NCBI GenBank assembly: GCA_014706295.1
Contig: JACSVZ010000006.1
Span: forward strand, 31,471,629-31,535,628
Reading direction: 5' to 3'
DNA from: Lycocorax pyrrhopterus obiensis
Lineage: Eukaryota > Chordata > Aves > Passeriformes > Paradisaeidae
DNA length: 64,000 bases
Part shown: positions 27,601 through 38,316 of the stretch, in pieces
How the letters are laid out: each line of letters begins with the position of its first letter
Numbering within the stretch: the stretch's first letter is position 1
Made by a program: the position numbers and the translations under genes
Notes under the pieces: model-generated
Told to the model about the DNA's origin: nothing
What the model saw: only the letters and a program-made list of their open reading frames with translations
Database searches by the model: none

Positions 27601-30382
27601 GAATCTAATTCATTGGTCAGAGTTCATGCTTCAGGGTTTTTTTGCCATATTTCTTCCTAAATGCGTACCTTAAAGTCATCATGATTCCTATTCAGATGGA
27701 ATATAACTAGACATATAATTACTTTCTTTGCATCTGTTCATACATACACATTTCCTCATCAGTGGAGATTCCATTTCTTGGCCTTTAAATGTGGAAGTTT
27801 TTTAATTAGCAATGAAATGCTCTTTTTACTTCACTTACTTTTAGTTGCTTTTTTTTAATATACCACTGTGCCTTTGGTTTCTCATATCCATGTCCTTTCC
27901 TTTGATTTTTGAGGCCTGTGATTTTCTGTGGTGGTTTCTAAGATAAATACTCCCTCAGGAAAAGATGGTAAACATCGAAGCACAGTAGAGAAAATGTCAA
28001 AAACAGTCATTCCTCTGTGTCTGATCTGTTTGGTTTCCTACTTATAATCAATAAGAAGAGCACATGTTCCACTTCCACTGTCAGTGTGAAATAGGGCAGA
28101 TCCCAAAGCACATTTTCTTTATATTTAACCAAAACCTGACATTTTAATAGCGACGATTCCTAAAGGTTTTATGTACTAGACATGAGGTATTTCACTTTAT
28201 CTGCCATTCCTGACAACTTTTTTAACTTCCCTTGAAACAGACTTAAACAGGAAACTTTCAATGTTTGTGTGTTTTATTGCCCTCACATTCGTTTGTGTAC
28301 AATCACATTAAAAGCTGAAAGAAGCATGAAAATCAACAGCATCCATGACTTCTGCATCAGTTTTGAGAGCACTCCAGCTCAAGCTAGAGTTTAAAAAGCC
28401 AACAAATGCCCTCTTCCTCCTTATTTCATCAGTGCCCTCTACTAGGGGAAGAAATTGATTTTCTAGTTTAGTAGTTATTCTGCAATGTAAAAAAATTTAC
28501 TGGCCCAGAACAAAAATACAATGTCCGTTCTAAACTGAAAATTAAAAAAATTCTACGGCACAAGCAAAGGAATTCTTGTTTTGATATTTAAGTATGGTTT
28601 CAAATTAACAATTAATTTAATTAACAGAAAAATGGCTCAAACAGAAATTTCAAATATATCTATATAAAAATACCAAAACTAATCTTGTAAGAATTTTACG
28701 TTATAAAAAAAGGTGATGCTTACAGCAAGTGCCTTAGGGTTTCCATATATATATAATTTATTTGGAATTTTTTATCCATCTTATGTGACCTAACATATTT
28801 AAAAAGGGTGTTGTGGCCTATCAAAATATTCCAGTCCTCCAGTTGCTTCCTTGCAAAATAAAATGGGTTGCGATATCACAACTCAGCCAATTTCTCCAAC
28901 TGAAATCTTAGTTGAAAGTATAAGTGAAAACACCGAAGCGCTAATCACTACAAAGCACTGATGGACTCACTCCAAAGTGGTGCAAAGATTTCTGGTCAGG
29001 AGCACAAAGATGAACTTTATTGCCACAGTGACAAGGGCTTGGATGCCACTGACTTACTTCTGTGCTGGAAGATGAGAAGGGAAAAGAAGCAGCCAAGAGA
29101 GGAAATGACAAAAAAATAGTAGAAGAGCCTAGCTACTCACTGCAGGAGCTGATGTTGACAATTCCTTCTAGAAGCAAGGTTTCTGCCATCACCTCCTAAC
29201 TGTTTAAAGCAAGGCACCACGCCACACCATCACCTGCCTCCAGAGCAGCATCAGCCACCAGATGGACTTCACAGGACATTGCTGCAGACCACAGTCATTT
29301 TGTTGCTGCCAGCCCTCTCCCTTCTCAGAAAACCACATACCTTGTCTTTAGAGTTGGCTCTACTCCCTTTGCTTAGGAACTGGGAATGGGTCACTGCAGG
29401 GCAGGGAGACAGTCAGAAAACATTAATTTCTTTAAATAAAGCAGCTGTTTGCTTCGAAGCATCAGGCTCGGTCACAACTCAGTGCTGTTTAGAGTTCCAA
29501 ATGATGCCTGCCTTTGCAGCCCACACCTGCTAAAGCTGATGGCTCCATTGCCAGGATTTCAGTTCTCCATTCCCCAGCAAATGTGCTTGGCTCCACATTT
29601 CCATCTTCACTTTGCAGTGTACATTTATATTTGTTCCCACGTGTGATGGAACTAGATTTCATTGCAAAGGACAACGACTTCCATAAAGTGGAAATATTTC
29701 TCAATTTGATTAATTATCTGTTCACTCACAGGCTTTTTCCAGATGGCCTCCAATCTGCAAGATCATCAACAGCTTTCCCTTTCAACCTTAAGCATACTAT
29801 AGCTAAGAAGGCAGTCTCCTTTCCCTGGAAATATCAGCCCCAGATGCCTACTTTTCTGGCACTTTTCCTCAAGTTTTACATAGTGATACTTGCTCACACT
29901 AATGATGTATGCCAGGCACAAAAAGCTGCAAGCTTTAGGGCATTTAATGCAGCAATTCTGAAAATGTTTTGTCTTGCCAACCTCTTATAATTAGATCATG
30001 ATGATTACATTTATGTAAAGAGTAAATCACATCTTCAGTCTTTACCACTTTATTACTAACCATTCTGTCTCTGTTTTCTTTTTGCTGCAGAAATTTAATT
30101 GACTCAGCAGAAATTGTTACATTTTCCTGATGTAAGCCATTCTATCTGTTTTATAGCTTCATATGCTCTGACTTATGAATATCTATTTGCTATGATCCAT
30201 ATGAGTTGTGACCCTTAGTATATCATGATGATGTCCTCGCTTTTGTTGAAGGTGTGATAAAGGGGCGGAGTATATAATCTGACTGCACAGAAGCAGGAAC
30301 AAAATGAGCACTTCCCACTGATTATATCCTCTGACCTAACAACAGCTGCCAAACACACCCATCCTTGTAAATATTTTCTATT
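21641..30382. other. AT-rich non-coding stretch, no gene seen
   Basis: No exon, structural RNA or unequivocal mobile element was recognised in this 8.7 kb. A pair of adjacent hairpins at 25,496-25,530 and a moderately GC-richer block at about 29,200-29,990 are the only structured parts noticed. The longest frame in that block, 158 codons at 29,514-29,990, shows no domain and no splice or promoter context. Confidence 0.55.
25496..25530. repeat. Adjacent short hairpins
   Basis: TGACAC-CAGC-GTGTCA (25,496-25,511) forms a perfect 6-bp stem with a 4-nt loop. It is followed at once by the perfect 14-bp palindrome ACCAGCATGCTGGT (25,515-25,528). The two share words, so an alternative pairing of TCACC (25,509-25,513) with GGTGA (25,526-25,530) is also possible. 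No function is known. Confidence 0.55.
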
Positions 30383-30774
30383 TGTAGTGTTGGGGTGCAC
30401 TATGTGGTGGTAGAGAGGCCCTGAGGGCCGGAGAGAGAGCCTCTTTCCTGAGCCCGGAGGTGACCCTGGGAGTGCATCCAGGTCACCGGGGATGGGCTGA
30501 GAGAGGGTTGTGGGTTTGTGGGCAGTGTTGGATCTATGGGAAGTGACAGTTGGAGTTTGTAGCCTTATAAGGTATTGTTTGCCTGTTACCATAATAGGTA
30601 ACATCTGTGCAATACCCCAGGTGATCGGGGGACACTGTGGTGAAAATCTTTCATGTTTATATGATGTTATATTCTGTTTGTGTGCTGGTATTTAGGGAAT
30701 CTTCACTGTGCAATAAATGTCTCTGCACTTTCCCATCTTGTGTGCGAAGTCCGTGCCCTTGTGTGATTACTACA
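30383..30774 (+). mobile_element. Solo LTR of an endogenous retrovirus
   Basis: This 392-bp segment begins TGTAGT and ends ACTACA, a perfect 6-bp inverted terminal repeat with the TG...CA ends required by retroviral integrase. It is flanked by TCTATT (30,377-30,382) and TCTAGT (30,775-30,780), a 6-bp target-site duplication with one mismatch. Inside, in plus-strand order, are a TATA-like TATAA (30,566-30,570), a polyadenylation signal AATAAA (30,712-30,717) and a GT-rich element downstream of it (about 30,740-30,766). No gag, pol or env relic, primer-binding site or second LTR lies next to it, so it is a solo LTR left by LTR-LTR recombination. The 6-bp duplication and TGTAGT/ACTACA ends are typical of class II (alpharetrovirus-like) avian elements; the family name is inference. 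The block contrasts with its flanks in GC content. Confidence 0.82.
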
Positions 30775-30780
30775 TCTAGT

Positions 30781-31385
30781 ACTGTTGAACACTTGGAAGT
30801 ATTAGAAATAATAAAGGTATGTGTTGAGCACAGATCTACAGAAAGCACTTAAGTTTAAGCTGATTTCTGTTGTATACCAACAAAATAAGTCTCTTTTATT
30901 AAGAACTGTGTCTTTCTGGTACATTTGTTATTCAGTGCACATTCTTGAACATTTAATTACACACGCAAAGAGTTTAAAAGAAGCAGAAAAACAAAACACC
31001 TTTCTACTACTACATATCAACCAGCTGCTTCTCCATCTGGTTCATTCTGTCTGCTTCATCATAGTTCCAGCCGTATTTACCTGAGCCCTGACTTTACTGA
31101 GGTTCCTGAAAACCCGTTTCTTATTGAGGACTTGTGCATGGAATGCTCTCCATATATACTTATGCTATACAATTTCTCATATAAAATATGACTTTGAACA
31201 TGTGCTTGTTAGCTTAAGAGTCTATTAATCTTCTTTTTTTTTCTTATATAGATCAAACTGTAGTACTGTGATAAAAAAAATCCCCCTGACACACAGTCAG
31301 AAATATGCAATGAAAATTGCCTTAACCATTTTTATGTATGCCTCCACAGAAAAATATGATTTGATGCAATTATTAAGAATGCATC
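30781..31385. other. Non-coding spacer between LTR and CR1
   Basis: This stretch is AT-rich and ends close to a T-rich run near 31,232. No retroviral coding relic follows the LTR, which supports its solo status. No gene or RNA is visible. Confidence 0.5.
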
Positions 31386-31389
31386 TTGA

Positions 31390-32345
31390 AAGTTGCAAGA
31401 AACAGTTAAAAGGCTGTGCCGTATTAGAGGTACTGAGATGGAAATGGAGATAGAGAAATGTTTTCAGAATCATGCTTCTGTGGCAGACACCACAAAGAAT
31501 TTGGCACCTTGGATCCTGATGACACACAAAAGCAGGACTCTTCTTCCCTCCCCACCCTTCAGAATTGCAACAAAAATCCGAAGATCTGAAGAAGAGGCAA
31601 AGGAATCTTCGGCAGCAGGCTGGCCAACCTGCTGAGGTGAGCTTTAAACTGGAGGATTTGAGGGCACTCTGGACCCGAAGTGGTTGCACTTTGTGCCATG
31701 GCAACCAACTGGGGAATAAGCCAGGCCAACCAGAGCAGCAACAAACGTTCCTTAGCTGCTTCCCAGGATGAGGACCAGAAGACAACCACCCGAATTGTAT
31801 GTGTACAATGCGCACAGCCTGGGGACCAAACAGGAGGACCTGGAGCTCTGCACCCACTGAAAGCACACAATCATAGGAATAACTGACACATGGAGGAACA
31901 ACTCACATGACAGGAGGATCATGATGGATGGATAGGCTGTAAAGACAGAAGGAAGAGAAGGAGTCATCGCTGTGTTGAGGAGAACTTGATCACACAGCAT
32001 TCAACAATGGCAACTTTGGAATTTCTGTTTAATGCCTCTGAATCAAGATCAGAGGGGTTGTCTCCAAAAATGATCTTACAGTAGGCACCTGCTGTCAATC
32101 TCAAAACCAAGATGATAAGGCCAATGAGGCAATATTTGGGTTGCTTAAGCAAGCTTCAGGTCAACAGAACATGGTTCTCATGGGTGACTTCAACTACACA
32201 GACTTTTGTTGGAAGAACAATACAGCAACTCACACGACATCCATTAAGTTCCGGGAATGTGTAGAGGCCTGCTTCCTCATACAGATGTCAGATGTGCCAA
32301 CCAGAATGAGGCACTACTGTATTTGCTACTTACAAACCAAGGTGC
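31390..32345 (+). mobile_element. CR1 LINE, 5' part with decayed ORF1 and endonuclease
   Basis: CR1 elements are non-LTR retrotransposons encoding an ORF1 protein and an ORF2 endonuclease plus reverse transcriptase. The open stretch at about 31,393-31,635 resembles the C-terminal part of CR1 ORF1: a charged IRGTEMEMEIEKCFQ segment, then LLPSPPF and an acidic run. Farther on, translated pieces in differing frames match the start of ORF2. TDTWRNNSHD (in the region near 31,885-31,912) resembles the ETWWDSSHD-type block, and VLMGDFNYTDFCW at about 32,174-32,212 is the GDFN endonuclease block. ALLYLLLTNQ (32,311-32,340) continues the endonuclease in another frame. Stops and frame changes make it non-functional. 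The catalytic reverse transcriptase and the 3' UTR are absent, so the copy is truncated at its 3' side, the reverse of the usual CR1 5' truncation. Boundaries are approximate. Confidence 0.82.
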
Positions 32346-35300
32346 ACTATTATTATGAATTTCCATGTCACACCACTTCTTTTCATCAAAAAGGACACAC
32401 TTGTATAGGAGGATATGCAGTAAACTCAACCTCATCAACAGTAAACTGTTTCCACTGTAACATTTTTCTACTAAAATTTTAAAGAAGCCTAATTGTCATG
32501 AATGAATATTTTCTGAATGAATATTTTTCATTATTTTCTGATAGAATATATAGACTGAAGATAGTCGGAATTGTAAACGTTCAGTAGATTTGAAAACGTA
32601 CAATTTTTTTAAGTGAGTCCCTTTAGAAAAGCTGTGACTTGCCAGTTAACCACATCTGCACTGTAATACACACTAAAATAACTAAAAACATCTGGCAGTG
32701 ATTTCGACAGTGATCTCTAATTTTTTCTGTGGATGTGCATGTAGGCATGCACAAGTATATCTGTACATTTACATTTTTGTGTTTTAAAAAATACATAGAT
32801 AAAGGCCAAACCAGTATGCTATACTACTGATGATGATGAGTTTATTTTCTCAAATATGCTTGTATTTGGCTTACTGAAATAAGACAGACAGGACTTACTA
32901 TTCTAATGTAAAGTCTTCACTTCATATCTGCAGCTTTACAGGTCCACAAAAAAATGTATTAAATTCAAAGGCTGAAGTGAATCCTCAAAAGGAAAACTTG
33001 AAAGAGAAAACAATTAGAAACCTCAGCAGATAATTGCTGTGCAAGTTCCACACAAGAAATAAAATGAAATATAGGAAGATAAACCAATGACTCATCCTGT
33101 AAAAATATGTATTGGTAGATTATCTGTGGTAAAGGAAGGAGTCAGAGACTGGTTGGGATTATTTTAAGAAAGCAAAGTTTAACACTGAGAATGAATGTAG
33201 ACTTGTGTTTATTGGTCTTCATTATACACAAAAATCTATAGTTAGCTAATGAAGTTGGGATAAAGAATATATAGATACACTGTGATATTGAACAAACTCT
33301 CCTGCACATATTTACTGTTGGAATTTGCAGATTTTCGTTTCTCTTCTGATCTTCTTCAACCTTTTAGTGTTCATTATCTAGAGTTTCATTTCCCATGTAA
33401 ATTTTTTGTTAGAACACGTATACTTGCCCATACCAACAGGTTGGGTTGGGTCCAGTCTCCAAGAAAAATACACAGCAGTTAATAGAAGTTAAAAAAATTA
33501 TGTTTTGTGGCATTTCACTATCCTTCAGTAAGAAACAAGCTTTACATGAATCCTCACATTTTCCTCTGGATAGCTAGTAAAATCAGCAATTAAACATCAC
33601 TTTTTTAACTATTTCTCCGGTGTTCCTTCTTTGGCTTTTGACACAAACTGGCTGTGGGCACTTCAGTGGTGAGGGAGACAAGCAAACTCTCACCAAGATT
33701 GGCTCAAATTTTGAATTAATATAAGGAAAGATCTGCCACATGAGCAGTATCGTAAGAGAAAAAACTAACTGGTGAAGATGAATACAATACATATTTGCTT
33801 CCTAGGACCCTGCTAGCCATACTCATAGCACTCTATCCCCCAAAATTCTCAGAAATTTAGTATAGGAAATGTATCTCAAAAATCCACCCACAAGTTGTTT
33901 CCCTCACATATATTTGCATCCCAGCTGGATTCTTTCTGATTCCATTACCTTTGTCTATTGCAGGTCTAAACTTACATCATTCTGTATGCACAATATTTAT
34001 ATTCATACTTCCTTTTCAAAAACTACCTTATTCTCCAATGCTTGTTACAATATTTTGAGAAATAAAGAAGCCCATAAGAGTAAAATAAATATTTACTTTT
34101 GAATGCAGTGATTCTAAAATTCTAAAACCTGAAGGATGGGAATCTGGTAAGTGGGAAATCAATTCTAAAAAACTAGTAAAGGGTATGAGAAATGTGTAAT
34201 GAATAACTGTAAAAAATGGCTAGTATTTATTTACTTTCATAGAAGAAAATCAATAGACACAGGAAGGGACTAAAAATTTTAAAAACTGAAATCTTTAGAT
34301 TGCGTATTTAATTTTGTCTAAATTTTCAAACCCCCAAATTTTCTAAGAGATGGCTATCTGGTCAGTAGCACCAATGGGCTTAGTTGTTTTATGGGTTTAC
34401 CTGTAACAGATGTGCCATTTTTTTGATAGAAACATAAGATAACAAAACTATCAAATTGCCAGGGAATTCTTGGGTTAATGGAGGTAATAATGAAAACCTT
34501 CTGTTTCTATCTATGCATTAGATTTCAGATTGTGACTCTCTTCCAACCTAACAGTCCATTACTGAAGTTTTTATATTTTCATTAATAAATTTTGTCTCAT
34601 AGTTAATACAAATAATATTAGACATCAAGATCTAGTCATCTTCTTTCTAAAACGGTTAAGTCCCCACAATATTAAATGTCAAAGTCTTTTCTTAAAATGA
34701 GCTCGAAAGCTTGGTCTTCAATTATATGAAATCGGAATAAGATCTTTAAGATCTTTTTGTGTTCCCATTAAACTCACAGATAATATTGAGATAGGAGCAG
34801 AGTCAGAGCACGAGGCGTCTTTCTCTCTGCTTGGGAAATTGTTGTCTGCACTTTTGCACTGCTGACATCCTCAAAAGGATGCCTTGTTACCCACTGTGCA
34901 AAGGTGAAATCCTTTCATGGCAGAACTACAGTCAGGGAGGTTCATGTGTGCGATTCATCAAGGGTGAATACTGAAAATACTTACCCTGGAGGTAACAGTA
35001 AGTTAGTATGTATCTTAAATAGCCCAAGAAGTGAGCAATAATGCCTAACAGTGGTTAGTGTTCTGTACCTGATCTTCTCTTCAGTGTAATTAATTAGAAA
35101 TTTTTCTCTTTAGTGAACAGTACCAGTCCTGGGCCCTGCAGTCTCTAAAAGAACCTGCTGTAAAATACTTCCCAATTTCTTTCTCATTAGTGAGAATATA
35201 AAAATATTAGACCTGAATGTTTCACCTGAGTGATTTTGTTCAGTTCTGCTACACTAAAATTAAAGGGATTATTTATCTATAAAGTTAATCTCAAACTTGA

Positions 35301-35500
35301 CTAGCTCTAGCTGACAATCAGTTTTTAAAGGTGGAAGAGTACCACATTATACAAATACAGTTGAACCTTTTAGGATCACACACACACCAACGGGAACTAG
35401 GTATCATGGGTTTTTACAAGAGCTTTATGCAAATACCTTTGAAATCATTAGAACTTTTTTCTTTGATAACTGAGATATGCATGCATAAAGAAGTTTCACG
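32346..35500. other. AT-rich non-coding stretch, no gene seen
   Basis: No exon, structural RNA or mobile element was recognised. The small direct repeat CTGAATGAATATTTT occurs twice near 32,500-32,530. The frames here are below 80 codons and without features. Confidence 0.5.
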
Positions 35501-35504
35501 GAAT

Positions 35505-35548
35505 AAAAAAAAACAAAAACAAAAACAAAAGAAACAAAAACCGACAAA
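35505..35548 (+). repeat. A-rich (AAAAAC)n-like simple repeat
   Basis: This is a run of A with C or G every 5-6 bases, including several AAAAAC units. It resembles a degenerate microsatellite or an A-rich tail. It lies about 45 bp upstream of the 64-bp tandem duplication, so the neighbourhood may be slippage-prone. Confidence 0.7.
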
Positions 35549-35592
35549 AAAAGAGTACATGTAAATACCTCCAGTGAGAGTTTCACTCCCCA

Positions 35593-35730
35593 GCAAAATA
35601 CACGTTATACTATCAGGGACTCCTTGTAAAATGGCTGCTCCAGGCATAAACCTGATGCAAAATACACGTTATACTATCAGGGACTCCTTGTAAAATGGCT
35701 GCTCCAGGCATAAACCTGATGCAAAATACA
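35593..35730. repeat. Exact 64-bp tandem duplication
   Basis: A 64-bp unit starting GCAAAATACACG occupies 35,593-35,656 and is repeated without a single difference at 35,657-35,720. A third partial start, GCAAAATACA, follows at 35,721-35,730 before the sequence diverges. The same 10-bp word at each junction suggests the duplication arose by slippage or unequal exchange between short direct repeats. Complete identity of the two copies implies a recent event, an actively homogenising minisatellite, or an assembly artefact. No gene overlaps it. Confidence 0.95.
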
Positions 35731-38020
35731 TTCCATAATCTAACCTCCATTAGTTAGATCATTAGTAGATTTTGTAAACACTAGCTGTAAGCATATTTAT
35801 GAGGTTCTTTTTTCCCTTCTATTGCTTAAAAAAAAAAAGGCTTTATTAATGTATTCCACCAATAAACATCTTTTTAAATGTATGAAACTTCTGTTCAAAA
35901 GAAAATACAAGCATTGCAAAAGCTTTTGTTAAATTAGGCAATAATGCCCTATTTACACTGTTTCTTTTACTTGAAGCCAGGATCAAAATACTTGTGGTCT
36001 ATACAAGCGCTTTCAACATTTCACACTTAGTCAAATGGGGTGAGAATGTAAACAAGCATATCTAACTTAGTATTGTGAACTTACTAGTTTGTATATTTTG
36101 CAAGTTTGTTTGAATTTGTTGCTTTGAACTAGAATGATATGATTTATATTGAAGAACTCCCTCAAAAATATTCTTTGTGAAGTGCTTCCAATACAGGAAA
36201 AAAATACTCCCCCCCTCTCACCCTTGTCTTAGACACATTACAATATTTTGTACCTTCTCCTCTTTATCCAGCTATCTATTACTTTGAGGGTATTGCATTT
36301 CTGAAAAGCTGAAAGAAACATTCATACATCACCCATAGATCACAAAGTTCACATTCAATGTATATGAAATGCTTAATTTTGTGCTCTACAAAATATCACA
36401 GCTTCCTTATCACCCTGTTCCACCCTCTCCACCCCTGTTTCTTCGCTCACTGAGATATCTGTACAAGGTTAAAGAGACAAGGTCAAATAGAACTAAACAG
36501 TAAGACAGTCCTCTACCAAACACTTAGAAAACAATCAGTCTTATCCCCAGCTAATTCTGAAATCTGGGCAGGTGGTTAGTCCTGTAAAGGGCCTGATCTG
36601 CACAGAGTGCAAATCAGTGTCAGTTCACTGGAATAAAATTAGACCAACTTCACACCACCTAAGAATATGCTTTGGGATTTAGTTTAGCTAATGCCAGAGC
36701 TAAGAAAAAGCAATCCTTGATTCTTAAAACCAAGGTCAACTTAGGCAGGCGGTAAGTTATGGCTTGTTTTCTTTGTTTATCATTCACAGTGTTGTTATTT
36801 TATCTTTTATTAAGAAAGGAAAGGTAAGTGCTTTAAGGTGTATCTCTCAATGCTTAAAGCATTTTATAGGTCTGTGTGGACAACTGATGCTATTGTCAGA
36901 GTCAATAATAAGAAAATGTACTCTGTAAATTTTATTTTATTCTCACAGTTTAAGGATTTTAGTATTTTTTGCTAGCTGCAGGGATTCATAATGCAGGTAT
37001 ATGAAAATTAGAATTTCGTCTTATTTTGCAAACATTTTATTATGCATGCTATAGGCAAGCTAAAAACGATAGGCACAGCAGTGATTAGGAACGGATATAT
37101 TATTGCCATATTCTAATGCACAAACAAGTTTTATGTTTTTCTGCATAGTACTAGAAGCTCAAATTTATTGAGTCACAGAATCTTATCATCACTCAGCTTT
37201 TAAATTAAGGCAGCATTCATTGATTTATATCAGACATAAAGAAGTTCCCTTGTCACAATTCTTTCTGATACACAGGGTATAATTCCAATAAAGTATGAGA
37301 GTATGCAATAGGGTCATTAAGAATTATTTGCATGCACGTAAAAAGAAAAGCAAAATATGTTCATTTTTACTGCTAACCTCTTCAAAGTGACAGCTTCTTA
37401 TTATCTCTTATTACATACTAAAAAACATTCAACAAATATGATTGAACAATTCTTGACTTTATAGGGTTTACAGATAAAATGTAAATGCAATATACCTAAA
37501 AGTTAGAAACACATGTATGAGAAAGGGATGCAATCATATCTTCTCTTGTTAAATATGACCGGGTAAGGATCATGACAGAGACTACTTTGATAGCTAAAAA
37601 TTCACTCACTTGTCTGACGAGTAATAAGTAGGCATCTTATCCTGTTTTCTAAAAGTAGTGAACAAATGCCCAGGCAGTAAGTTTAAAAAATAGGTTAAAG
37701 TGTGTGGTTAATTAATTTTCACTTTTTTTGAGGCTGCAGGTTGCATGTATGGGCATTCTTGTGAGCTGTATTTGTTCCCATGAAGAAAGCTTGCAGATCG
37801 TGGTTACTGTGTATATGTATATATATTCTTGATTATACTTCATATTTACTGGGATCCTCATATTCATGAAGAATAGTGAACATTTTCAGAGGTGCTGTAG
37901 TAAATAGCACCTGTAGAAAAAGCACCATTGTTTGTTCTTATACTTTTAATCCTCCTTCAACACCACCTCCCTCAACCCAAACTAACAACTAAAGAAAAAT
38001 GATTGTTCATTTGAAACTGT
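35731..38020. other. AT-rich non-coding stretch, no gene seen
   Basis: No exon, structural RNA or mobile element was recognised. There is a short TGTATATGTATATATA patch near 37,811-37,826. The frames are very short. Confidence 0.5.
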
Positions 38021-38021
38021 T

Positions 38022-38316
38022 CAGAAAGTTGAAAAAGACCTCCAAGGTCACCAAGTCCAAGCTTTGACCGAAACCCACCATGCCGACTGAGCCATGCCAC
38101 AAAGTGTATTTGTCTTCTGAACACTTGCAGGGATGGTGACTTCACTTCACTATCCTCTTCCAATGCTTAACCACTCTTTCAGCGAAGAAATTTTTCTTAA
38201 CATCTAACCTGAACCCCACCTTGGCTGGGCTTGAGGCTGTTTCCCCTTCTCCTATTGCTAGCTGTCTGCGAGGAGAGGCTAATTTCCACCTCCAGCCTTG
38301 CCACAACTACCTTTCT
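38022..38316 (-). mobile_element. CR1 LINE 3' fragment, minus strand
   Basis: Read on the plus strand, this carries the reverse complement of the CR1 3' region in the familiar order: GAAAAAGACCTCCAAGGTCA, then CCACCATGCC, GGGATGGTGACTTCA, AACCACTCTTTCAGCGAAGA, TTTTTCTTAACATCTAACCT, and CTTGAGGCTGTTTCCCCTTC. The fragment covers only the 3' UTR-proximal part, consistent with the strong 5' truncation typical of CR1 insertions. The terminal 8-bp repeats are degraded. It has no coding capacity. Boundaries are good to about 10-20 bp. Confidence 0.92.

Noticed and set aside
29514..29990. 158-codon plus-strand frame
   Set aside because: It is the longest frame in the desert outside elements, but it starts at a non-ATG codon, shows no recognisable domain, has no promoter or splice context and overlaps frames on both strands. 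Chance length is plausible.
30781..31385. Possible internal retroviral region after the LTR
   Set aside because: No primer-binding site, gag/pol/env resemblance or second LTR is visible, and the 6-bp duplication immediately follows the LTR end, so a solo LTR explains it.
31297..31866. 189-codon minus-strand frame
   Set aside because: It is antisense to the CR1 ORF1/ORF2 relic. The sense strand carries the recognisable CR1 motifs.
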